NCBI GenBank assembly: GCA_934702165.1
Contig: CAKUYG010000053.1
Span: 1-12,211 of the forward strand
From: an uncultured Bacteroidales bacterium
GTDB lineage: Bacteria; Bacteroidota; Bacteroidia; Bacteroidales; UBA932
Reading direction: 5' to 3'
DNA length: 12,211 nt
In this document: positions 1-5,742 of the stretch, one piece after another
How positions within the stretch are numbered: the stretch's first letter is position 1
How the letters are laid out: every line of letters starts with the position of its first letter
Notes under the pieces: model-generated
What the model was told of the DNA's origin: nothing
Database searches by the model: none
What the model saw: only the letters and a program-made list of their open reading frames with translations
Made by a program: the position numbers and the translations under genes

Positions 1-90
1 TACAAGCCGGGTTATAGAGAAAAACTGCAGAAACTCTATAACCCGGCGCTGAAATCGTTGTCCAGCGGCATCTTTATGTTTAGATTATAG
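1..90 (+). CDS. possible C-terminal end of an unidentified protein (partial)
   Basis: Frame 1 is open from the first base to a TAG at 88-90 and gives 29 residues, starting YKPGYREKLQ and ending SSGIFMFRL. The codons look ordinary and the alternation of hydrophobic residues near the end could fit a last beta strand, for example of an outer-membrane protein, but I do not recognise the family. The gene would start left of the window. A caution is that a perfect 14-bp inverted repeat (6-47) lies inside this stretch, which is unusual for coding sequence. The next gene, the lipoprotein at 326-2557, converges on this one from the other strand. Coding status is uncertain. Confidence 0.4.
   Translation, partial: YKPGYREKLQKLYNPALKSLSSGIFMFRL
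6..47. repeat. perfect 14-bp inverted repeat with 14-nt loop
   Basis: The arms GCCGGGTTATAGAG (6-19) and CTCTATAACCCGGC (34-47) are exact reverse complements. The loop (20-33) holds the palindrome CTGCAG flanked by A runs. It sits inside the putative partial coding end at 1-90. No T run follows on the plus strand, so it is not a standard intrinsic terminator. It could be a repeat element or a coincidence of the coding sequence. Confidence 0.6.
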
Positions 91-237
91 TCGAAGTGAG
101 CGAAAACACTATACCCCGAACACTATGCTCCGCCCTGTACTCTCCCGTGCGCATGGCGATATTCGCTATACGGGTGACCACAAGTACATACAATGAGAAA
201 ACGGAGCTGTAGTGTATGGAGCATATCATAGTGCAAC

Positions 238-289
238 GACAGAGGTGGCAGGAGCTCAGCACAAAAGCCTCGCCCCTGCCACCTCTATC
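238..289 (-). repeat. dispersed hairpin element, copy 1 (downstream of the lipoprotein gene)
   Basis: Read on the minus strand, an 18-nt arm (289-272) and an 18-nt arm (255-238) pair with no mismatch if two G-U pairs are allowed, around the 16-nt loop GAGGCTTTTGTGCTGA (271-256). The inner 13 bp of stem and 15 of 16 loop bases match copy 2 at 3272-3339, while the outer base pairs differ but still pair. The element lies 37 bp past the lipoprotein stop codon, so it will be in that gene's 3' untranslated RNA or act as its terminator. It is oriented opposite to copy 2 in the window. There is no clear U tract after it. Confidence 0.8.
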
Positions 290-316
290 TCCTGCGTAAT
301 CTGAAAACAGCAGGAG
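289..316 (-). terminator. small hairpin just after the lipoprotein stop
   Basis: CTCCTGC (289-295) and GCAGGAG (310-316) form a 7-bp inverted repeat with a 14-nt loop, 9 bp past the lipoprotein stop codon and abutting the larger hairpin at 238-289. Together they could terminate or stabilise the transcript. Neither has a good U tract, so terminator function is only inferred from position. Confidence 0.3.
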
Positions 317-325
317 GAGAACCGC

Positions 326-2557
326 TCAGTCAGTTACAGTGTTTTCTACCGTCCAATAATACGGAACTTCACCATCATTAAACTCAAATTCAGCCCTTTT
401 GTGGACGGCTCCTATGATTGTCCCAGGCGAATCATAACGACTAAGCCAACCATACAACGGATCAGAAGCGTCTCCCCTTGATTTCGCTTTTATGGTGACT
501 TTCACAAGCTTCGAACAGCCCGCAAACATGCTTGCATAACAGTTGTTCACAAGGGTCTCCGCCTTCAGAATCGGCGACTCCGTGAGTGCTGTTTCCTCGA
601 ACATGCCTTTACAGCAATACGGTGCTAATGTAGATGCATCTATCTGCGGTGCTATTTCAAGTTTCGTACAGCCATGGAACATATCCATATAGCAAGACTG
701 CTTTAATGTCTCTGCCGGAAGCACTTTAGGGGCTTTTTCAAGACTTGAGCAACGGATAAACATCTCTTCATAACAAGCGTTTTCCAATGTTTTTGCCGGC
801 AATGCCGGGGTGGAAGTCAGGTTCCCACAATACGAAAACATTGATTTGTAGCAGTTTTCAGCCAAGACCTCTGCTGGAAGAAGACTCTCTGGTACGGAAG
901 TCAATCCGGCACAATTGTAGAACATCCCCTCATAACAGTTCGTAGCCAAAGAGGTTGCCGGCAATTCCGGAACCGATGTCAGACTCTGGCAGTTTAAGAA
1001 CATTGTCGCATAGCAAGATGCCTCCATTGCCTCAGCCGGGAGTTTCGGGCCAGTGGTCAAGCCGGAGCCATTGAACATTGAGCTATAACAACTCGTAGCC
1101 AAGTTCTCGGCAGGAAGAAGATCCTCAGGTACGGATGTCAGGCCTGTACAGCCTCTAAACATCCCTGAGTAGCAGGATTCCTTCAGAGTAGTGGCTGGAA
1201 GAACCGAAACACTTTTAAGATTTGTACAACCTTTGAACATCTCATAATAGCACTTTTCAGCTAACTCGGTTGCAGGAAACTCTGGAGTGGATGTCAAGCC
1301 AGAGCAGTTTCTGAACATCGCATAATAGCACTTACTCGCAAGGGCAGTTGACGGAAGTGCTGGAGCGGAAACCAATTCTTTACTATCTGCGAACAGTGCG
1401 ATGAATATGGCATCAGCGGTATTCACCGTACAGTAATTCTCGTAATCGACCAAGGTCCTGATATCACCCGTACAGCGCACCGGAACAGAAGCATCGCCAA
1501 AACTGATACGCCCGTTCTCCCCAGTGCCAGTGCTGCTCTTCCCTCGAAGCCGCAGATTTCCCAATTCGCCTCCAAAAGGTACCGCACTCTTTTCATCCAA
1601 TCTGATCCAATTGCCATTACCAACGGAATATTCGAAAATCATCTCCGCCGCGAAAGAGCTGTACAGACTTTTCATCTTGAATGTCTGCTCCGCATCAGCG
1701 GAGAAAGTCACGTAAGGGGTGGTGTCGTCTTCCTGCAGGTCGCTCGCGGAAATCTCTCCGAGGTTGACCACCTTGCTCTTGTCTATATCGGGGTCATTGC
1801 CCGACTCCCTATATTTCTCTTTGCCCGCCGCATCAGTAAAGACAAGCCTGAATCCGGAAGACAAAGTCACAGGAAGGACTGCAATATAATAAGACGAACC
1901 GGCCTTGATGTCTCCGGAGATAGAGACAGCAGAACTTTCGGCCACCTTGCTCGCGATCGACGGAGTATCCCCGTTCATCTTCAGACTCAGTTTACCGGCG
2001 AGGATACCCGACTCGCCATTTCTTACAAAAGTTATCTTCTTGCAGTCGAACAGCGGAGTCACCTTCACATAGCCCACGACGTTCTTGAACTTCAGACTCA
2101 GGCTGCCGGACTCCGTCTGCGCCAGCATAAGCGCCGCTTCCGGGTCGAAAGACCCAGCCACCGCCGTCTGTTCGTTTTTCAGGGTCACGCCATACAAAAC
2201 ACCATCGCTCATGGTAACCCCGCTTTGATAAGGATAAAGAGCGATATATTTGTCGGCTTTATGAATTCCAGCATCGCTGTCAAACGTCGCTGAAGTTTCG
2301 CCTGCACCGGACGTTAGAGTATACTTTGTATTGCTCTTGCCGTCAAAGACCGAAATGGCATCCGATTCAGACCAATTCACAGCCCTGCCATCCGCTCCCA
2401 CTGAAGTGCGGGTTTGTGTGCCCTCCTGGGTCGCGCTGAATGTGACTTTGACGAGTTTGCCGCCTGACGGGGCATCCGAGGTGATGTTTTCTTTGGCGCA
2501 GCCGACTGTCAACATCAAGGCCGCAAGGCAGAATGCCGTTCTGATACTTGTTTTCAT
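326..2557 (-). CDS. fimbrillin-like surface lipoprotein with CYxxMF (leucine-rich-type) repeats
   Basis: The 743-residue product starts with a lipoprotein signal peptide: basic MKTSIR, a hydrophobic stretch, then TVGC with the modified Cys at residue 20. AKEN follows, which fits a Bacteroidota surface-export signal. Residues about 35-275 resemble fimbrillin/Mfa-like domains, with the hallmark NWSESDAISVFDG at 61-73. Residues about 280-405 form a beta-rich linker. From Cys410 to about 690 there are roughly eleven repeats of 24-28 residues with consensus CYxxMFxxCxxLTSxPxLPA, a type I associate with BspA-like leucine-rich surface proteins of gut Bacteroidales. The C-terminal end (PYYWTVENTVTD) resembles the usual cap of such proteins. 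I chose ATG 2557 because it puts the signal peptide at the N-terminus; a TTG at 2587 would add ten residues and overlap the small upstream ORF. It is likely anchored in the outer membrane and exposed, with a role in adhesion or binding that the sequence does not define. The gene lies only 4 nt after the broken small ORF at 2562-2709. Confidence 0.85.
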   Translation of the reverse strand: MKTSIRTAFCLAALMLTVGCAKENITSDAPSGGKLVKVTFSATQEGTQTRTSVGADGRAVNWSESDAISVFDGKSNTKYTLTSGAGETSATFDSDAGIHKADKYIALYPYQSGVTMSDGVLYGVTLKNEQTAVAGSFDPEAALMLAQTESGSLSLKFKNVVGYVKVTPLFDCKKITFVRNGESGILAGKLSLKMNGDTPSIASKVAESSAVSISGDIKAGSSYYIAVLPVTLSSGFRLVFTDAAGKEKYRESGNDPDIDKSKVVNLGEISASDLQEDDTTPYVTFSADAEQTFKMKSLYSSFAAEMIFEYSVGNGNWIRLDEKSAVPFGGELGNLRLRGKSSTGTGENGRISFGDASVPVRCTGDIRTLVDYENYCTVNTADAIFIALFADSKELVSAPALPSTALASKCYYAMFRNCSGLTSTPEFPATELAEKCYYEMFKGCTNLKSVSVLPATTLKESCYSGMFRGCTGLTSVPEDLLPAENLATSCYSSMFNGSGLTTGPKLPAEAMEASCYATMFLNCQSLTSVPELPATSLATNCYEGMFYNCAGLTSVPESLLPAEVLAENCYKSMFSYCGNLTSTPALPAKTLENACYEEMFIRCSSLEKAPKVLPAETLKQSCYMDMFHGCTKLEIAPQIDASTLAPYCCKGMFEETALTESPILKAETLVNNCYASMFAGCSKLVKVTIKAKSRGDASDPLYGWLSRYDSPGTIIGAVHKRAEFEFNDGEVPYYWTVENTVTD

Positions 2558-2561
2558 AGGC

Positions 2562-2709
2562 CTACCAAGTGAAAAGTTCTTCTTCAAGGTTCTGCGTGCT
2601 GCCGCCCGTAAGCACAGCCTGTTCCAGTTCTACATCCAAAACCTGAACGCACGGAGGCAGGTATGTCAGGCGTGCATCACCCCCCCCCTATTATTTGTAG
2701 CTTAATCAT
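2562..2709 (-). pseudogene. small leader ORF, frame broken at a G9 tract (possible phase-variable gene)
   Basis: ATG at 2709 reads MIKLQIIGGG and then hits TGA immediately after nine G (2688-2680). If the tract had eight or eleven G, the frame would continue for a 48-residue protein including TYLPPCVQVLDVELEQ and AVLTGGST, ending FTW and TAG at 2564-2562. The downstream frame reads like a real protein (alternating V/L/E pattern, charged ELEQ, GG turn) and resembles short proteins I recall next to fimbrillin-type genes in Bacteroidales (YxxPxxxVxxVxxE...LxG); that is memory, not a search. Its stop is 4 nt before the lipoprotein ATG, so translation of the two could be coupled. No other in-frame ATG, GTG or TTG start lies between the tract and TYLPPC. 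Alternatives are a true pseudogene or a homopolymer sequencing error. Confidence 0.55.
2680..2688 (-). repeat. homopolymer of nine C (G9 on the coding strand)
   Basis: Nine consecutive C on the plus strand lie within the small ORF and 123-131 bp upstream of the lipoprotein start. Runs of this length are prone to slippage. Here a change of one base decides whether the small ORF is open. Confidence 0.9.
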
Positions 2710-2809
2710 ATAAAATAATTTATAGTATTTTTCATCCGAAGTCTTCCGTCAGATTCCCAAACGCAATAAAGTTACGACAAAAATTTATTTTTCACAATTA
2801 TCCTCCTCT

Positions 2810-2960
2810 CCGTACAGAAAGAAGCCCTCTCCTGTACGGGACGCCTCTGTGGACACACGCGGTACAGAAACAGGCCTCCTGCTGTACGGGAGGCACTTGC
2901 AGGACCGTCCGGCACAGAAAAAGGCACTGTGGTGTACGGCAACCCTGCTTGATGGTCGGA
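2810..2960. repeat. three-unit tandem repeat with exact 50-bp period
   Basis: Blocks beginning at 2811, 2861 and 2911 (CGTACAGAAA, GGTACAGAAA, GGCACAGAAA) repeat with exactly 50 bp spacing. Within each unit about 31 bp are conserved (25 of 31 identical between units 1 and 2, 23 of 31 between units 2 and 3) and the remaining 19-20 bp differ. The conserved part is itself a dyad: unit 1 has CCGTACAG (2810-2817) and CTGTACGG (2832-2839) as perfect arms around 14 nt. No further units are visible on either side. Function unknown. Confidence 0.75.
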
Positions 2961-3156
2961 GGGTGAACTTTTGGATGCGGAAAGAGAGTGGCGCAGGGGT
3001 CTGGTGCAGTTCAGGAGGTAGGGGTGTAAAGCGCTGAAAACACCTAAACCTTTGCTGACGGGGTGTCGCAGAGCGCTGCGGACATCCGGTGAGCCTGTAC
3101 ACCACACCTTTCAATAACGGTGTCTATCTGCGGATAAAATTCCGCGATTTTCTTTG

Positions 3157-3184
3157 AAAGTTGCAGGAAATTTCCTGCAACTTT
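3157..3184. repeat. perfect 28-bp palindrome
   Basis: AAAGTTGCAGGAAA (3157-3170) is followed directly by its exact reverse complement (3171-3184). As RNA it would fold as a 12-bp stem with a 4-nt loop. On the plus strand it continues into a run of five T, so it has a terminator-like shape, but no plus-strand gene precedes it. A smaller dyad (GCGGA at 3130-3134, TCCGC at 3141-3145) lies beside it. It may be a dispersed intergenic repeat or a protein-binding site. Confidence 0.8.
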
Positions 3185-3271
3185 TTAACATTTGTGCCGG
3201 ATAAACACCGCAATATATCATGCAGATGTTCGGATTCCTGTATTGATATAGCCAAATCCTGAAAGAAAGAT

Positions 3272-3339
3272 GCGCAGGGACGGAAGGTGGCAGGGGCGAG
3301 GCTTTTGTGTTGAGCCCCTGCCACCTTCCGTCCCTGCGC
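3272..3339 (-). terminator. 26-bp perfect hairpin after pyrB; dispersed element copy 2
   Basis: The arms at 3272-3297 and 3314-3339 are exact reverse complements over 26 bp, with a 16-nt loop (GAGGCTTTTGTGTTGA on the plus strand). The element starts 10 bp past the pyrB stop codon, so it ends or protects the long pyr transcript. The minus strand after it reads ATCTTTCTTTC, T-rich but not a clean U tract. It shares its loop and inner stem with copy 1 at 238-289. The hairpin is certain; terminator function is inferred from its place and strength. Confidence 0.7.
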
Positions 3340-3349
3340 CAGCCGGCTT

Positions 3350-4426
3350 TTACCGCACCTTGGCGTCGCAGTACCAGCAGCGGGTGACGCGGCCGGTGGT
3401 GCGTTTGAAGCGCGGTTCGACCTTCTCGTTGTTGCAGATGCACTTAGGATTGCTGCAGTGCAGTGACGGGTCGGTGAGCCACTCTTCCTGCGGCATGCTG
3501 TGGCTGCTGTCATCCTTCCACTCAAGGAGTTTGCAGATGAGCGCCATACGGACGAATTTTCCGTTCTCCACCTGTCGGAAGTAGGCTGCGCGCGGATCGG
3601 CGTCCACTTCGGTGAGGATCTCGTTGACCCTCGGGAGCGGGTGAAGCACGGCCATCTTCTCTTTGGCGAGGGACATTCTCCTCGCGTCCAGCACGAAGCT
3701 GTCCTTGACCCTGTCGAATTCGTCCTCGTCCAGGAAGCGCTCTTTCTGGACTCTCGTCATGTAGAGCACGTCAAGTTCCGGAAGTACTTCGTCCAGATTG
3801 CCGGTCTCTTTGTATTCTATGCCCTTGCTGTCGCAGACATCCTGTTTGATGTAGTCCGGAAGTCTGAGTTCGTCTGGGGCGATCAGTACGACCCTGACAT
3901 CCTTGTAGCGGGAGAGGGCTTTGATGAGGGAGTGCACCGTACGCCCGAAGCGCAGATCTCCGCAGAAGCCGATGGTGATCCCGTCTATCCTGCCGAGTTC
4001 GCGCTTGATGGTGAGAAGGTCGGTAAGGGTCTGGGTCGGGTGGCTGTGGCTGCCGTCCCCGGCATTGATGATCGGCACCTTGGCCACTTCAGCGGCCACA
4101 AGGGGCGCACCCTCAAGATGATGGCGCATCGCGATGATGTCGGCGAAGCATCCCACCACGCGGATGGTGTCCTGCACTGTCTCGCCCTTGCTGACAGATG
4201 AACTCTTGGCATCGGAGAAGCCGAGGACGTTTCCTCCCAGCTCCATCATGGCCGAGGTAAAGCTCAGGCGCGTGCGTGTGCTCGGCTCGTAGAAGAGGGT
4301 GGCGAGCTTGCGGTGGGCCATGAGGTCCTGATATTTGGCCCTGTCCCTGATTATGTCCTCGGCGAGGGCGATTATCTGATCGGTCTCCTCACGGGTGAGG
4401 TCCATAGGGTCTATAAGGTGCTTCAT
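3350..4426 (-). CDS. pyrB: aspartate carbamoyltransferase fused to a PyrI-like zinc module
   Basis: Transfers the carbamoyl group from carbamoyl phosphate to aspartate, the first committed step of pyrimidine synthesis, in the cytoplasm. Catalytic motifs are intact: STRTR (49-53), the SSSVSKGE loop with Lys80, RHHLEGA, GDGSHSHPTQT, GRTVHSL, TRVQKERF and HPLPRVNEI. The protein is 358 residues, longer than the usual ~310. The extra tail holds Cys324, Cys329, Cys350 and Cys353 in a C-x4-C ... C-x2-C pattern (HCSNPKCICN, RCWYCDAK) that matches the zinc domain of the E. coli regulatory chain PyrI. The PyrI nucleotide-binding domain is absent and no pyrI is seen in the window, so CTP/ATP control of the E. 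coli type is unlikely. I chose ATG 4426 because it overlaps the pyrE stop as ATGA; an ATG at 4462 would add 12 residues and overlap pyrE further. Last gene of the pyr operon. Confidence 0.95.
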   Translation of the reverse strand: MKHLIDPMDLTREETDQIIALAEDIIRDRAKYQDLMAHRKLATLFYEPSTRTRLSFTSAMMELGGNVLGFSDAKSSSVSKGETVQDTIRVVGCFADIIAMRHHLEGAPLVAAEVAKVPIINAGDGSHSHPTQTLTDLLTIKRELGRIDGITIGFCGDLRFGRTVHSLIKALSRYKDVRVVLIAPDELRLPDYIKQDVCDSKGIEYKETGNLDEVLPELDVLYMTRVQKERFLDEDEFDRVKDSFVLDARRMSLAKEKMAVLHPLPRVNEILTEVDADPRAAYFRQVENGKFVRMALICKLLEWKDDSSHSMPQEEWLTDPSLHCSNPKCICNNEKVEPRFKRTTGRVTRCWYCDAKVR

Positions 4427-5031
4427 AAGCTGTCTCTGAATTCTATGATTTTGTTCTTCCATTCCGGGGCGATGTAGCCCTCTTCCGCAGCGACTTCCAC
4501 GAGGGTGTCGAGGTTGCTCAGAGAGTAGTTGACGGTACCTGCGCCGGCTATCCTCATGAGACCTTTTTTGATGCCGTAGGTGAAGATGCTGGCGATGCCG
4601 AGCACCTCCGCCCCTTCTTCACGGAGTGCCTCCACTACATCGATGCAGCTGCCGCCGGTGGAGATGAGATCCTCGATGACCACCACTTTGGTGCCCTTGT
4701 CCATCTTGCCCTCTATGCGGTTGCCGCGTCCGTGGTCTTTGGCTTCGCCGCGTACATAGCCCATCGGAAGTCCGAGGATGGAGGCGGTGATGGCAGCGTG
4801 GGCGATTCCGGCCGTGGATGTGCCCATAAGCATCTGGCACTCAGGGTAATGTTTCATCACGAGAGTGGCCAGTCCGATCTCGATTTTCTGTCTCACCTCC
4901 GGGGCGGACAGGGTCAGACGGTTGTCACAGTAGATAGGGCTTTTGATCCCGCTGGCCCAAGTGAACGGTTCCTCCGGGCGGAGGAATACTGCCCCTATAG
5001 AAAGGAGCTCCTTTGCGATGATTCTCTCCAT
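4423..5031 (-). CDS. pyrE: orotate phosphoribosyltransferase
   Basis: Joins orotate to PRPP to make orotidine 5'-monophosphate, the fifth step of the pathway. The 202-residue product carries the PRPP-binding signature VVVIEDLISTGG (about 116-127), the FTWASGIKSPIYCDNR region near the N-terminus, and the flexible-loop segment YVRGEAKDHGRGNRIEG (92-108). Its length is typical of bacterial PyrE. I chose ATG 5031 (MERIIAKELL) because the upstream start at 5064 would overlap pyrF by 28 bp and add residues outside the family core. It lies 5 nt after pyrF and its TGA overlaps the pyrB ATG by 4 nt, so translation is probably coupled. Confidence 0.95.
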   Translation of the reverse strand: MERIIAKELLSIGAVFLRPEEPFTWASGIKSPIYCDNRLTLSAPEVRQKIEIGLATLVMKHYPECQMLMGTSTAGIAHAAITASILGLPMGYVRGEAKDHGRGNRIEGKMDKGTKVVVIEDLISTGGSCIDVVEALREEGAEVLGIASIFTYGIKKGLMRIAGAGTVNYSLSNLDTLVEVAAEEGYIAPEWKNKIIEFRDSL

Positions 5032-5036
5032 ATCGA

Positions 5037-5741
5037 TTATTTGTTCAGAAATTCTTTGACACATCTTCTGTAGGCAGCCACAGGGTCGGCGGCCGCGGTG
5101 ACTGGACGGCCCACCACTATGTAGTCAGAGCCGATTTCCCTGGCTCTGGCGGGGGTGGTGATACGTGACTGGTCGTCGGCTGCCGAATCGGCGAACCTCA
5201 CTCCCGGGGTGACGGTGAGAAAGCCCTGCCCGCAAGCACTCTTGACCATACCGGCCTCGAGAGGGGAGCATACGACCCCGTCCAGCCCGGCCTCGCGCGC
5301 GTTGGAGGCGTAGTGGACGATGACATCGTTGATCGGTGCATCTATGAGCAGTTCGCGGTGCATCCGTTCTTCGCTTGTGGAGGTGAGCTGGGTCACTGCT
5401 ATCAGCAGCGGACGGCTTCCGTCCGGGCGGGTGAGGCCCTCAAGGCCGGCCCTCATCATCTCTATGGTGCCGGCGGCATGTACGTTGCACATGTCCACAT
5501 CCAGTCCGGAGAGCACACGGCAGGCCTTCCTCACGGTGTTGGGGATGTCGTGGAGCTTGAGATCAAGGAAGATCCTGTGTCCGCGTTCGCGTATGTCCCT
5601 CACAATCTGCGGCCCCTCGCTGTAGAAGAGCTCCATGCCTATCTTGACGAACGGTCTCTCGCCATCTCCGAAAAGGGAGAGGAAGTCCATCGTCTCTTTC
5701 CTGCCGCTGAAGTCGCAGGCTATGATCACGTCTTTTGCCAT
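5037..5741 (-). CDS. pyrF: orotidine 5'-phosphate decarboxylase, short (B. subtilis/E. coli-like) type
   Basis: Decarboxylates OMP to UMP, the last step of de novo pyrimidine synthesis. The 234-residue product shows Asp10 near the N-terminus, Lys33 in FVKIGMELFY, the catalytic Asp60-x-Lys62-x-x-Asp65 array in DLKLHDIPNT, and the phosphate-gripper region VVGRPVTAAADP near the C-terminus. Length and motifs fit the short group I enzymes. As I recall, many Bacteroides species have a longer (~275 residue) group II PyrF, so this form may set the lineage apart or reflect gene replacement. It starts 1 nt after pyrD (TAATATG) and ends 5 nt before pyrE. Confidence 0.95.
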   Translation of the reverse strand: MAKDVIIACDFSGRKETMDFLSLFGDGERPFVKIGMELFYSEGPQIVRDIRERGHRIFLDLKLHDIPNTVRKACRVLSGLDVDMCNVHAAGTIEMMRAGLEGLTRPDGSRPLLIAVTQLTSTSEERMHRELLIDAPINDVIVHYASNAREAGLDGVVCSPLEAGMVKSACGQGFLTVTPGVRFADSAADDQSRITTPARAREIGSDYIVVGRPVTAAADPVAAYRRCVKEFLNK

Positions 5742-5742
5742 A

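Larger units (their letters stand above)
2710..3349. other. 640-bp intergenic region without a convincing gene
   Basis: This stretch separates the end of the pyrimidine operon from the small ORF and lipoprotein gene, all on the minus strand. The open frames here overlap the repeats and give Arg/Ser/Pro-rich products with no recognisable motif, so I treat them as non-coding. It holds the 26-bp hairpin past pyrB, a 28-bp palindrome and a 50-bp tandem repeat. Positions about 2700-2800 are AT-rich and should contain the promoter of the lipoprotein unit, but I find no perfect TAnnTTTG box with a well-spaced TTTG there. Confidence 0.6.

Noticed and set aside
120..235. Imperfect inverted repeat CACTATGCTCC / GGAGCATATCATAGTG as an invertible segment
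   Set aside because: The arms need a gap to align, no recombinase gene is nearby and the segment holds no promoter I can identify.
80..262. A 60-codon minus-strand open frame
   Set aside because: It is Cys/Ser-rich without family resemblance and runs into the hairpin element and the end of the plus-strand frame.
2558..2587. TTG start extending the lipoprotein by ten residues
   Set aside because: It would push the signal peptide inward and overlap the small ORF; ATG 2557 gives a standard lipoprotein leader.
2810..2960. Resemblance to a CRISPR array (palindromic repeats with unlike spacers)
   Set aside because: Only three units, repeats are 74-81% identical rather than near-identical, spacers are 19-20 bp, and no cas genes are present.
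2772..3114. Two overlapping minus-strand open frames of about 110 codons
   Set aside because: They run through the 50-bp repeats in different frames, have Arg/Ser/Pro-rich composition and show no known motif.
3500..4201. A 233-codon plus-strand open frame
   Set aside because: It lies antisense to the intact catalytic motifs of pyrB.
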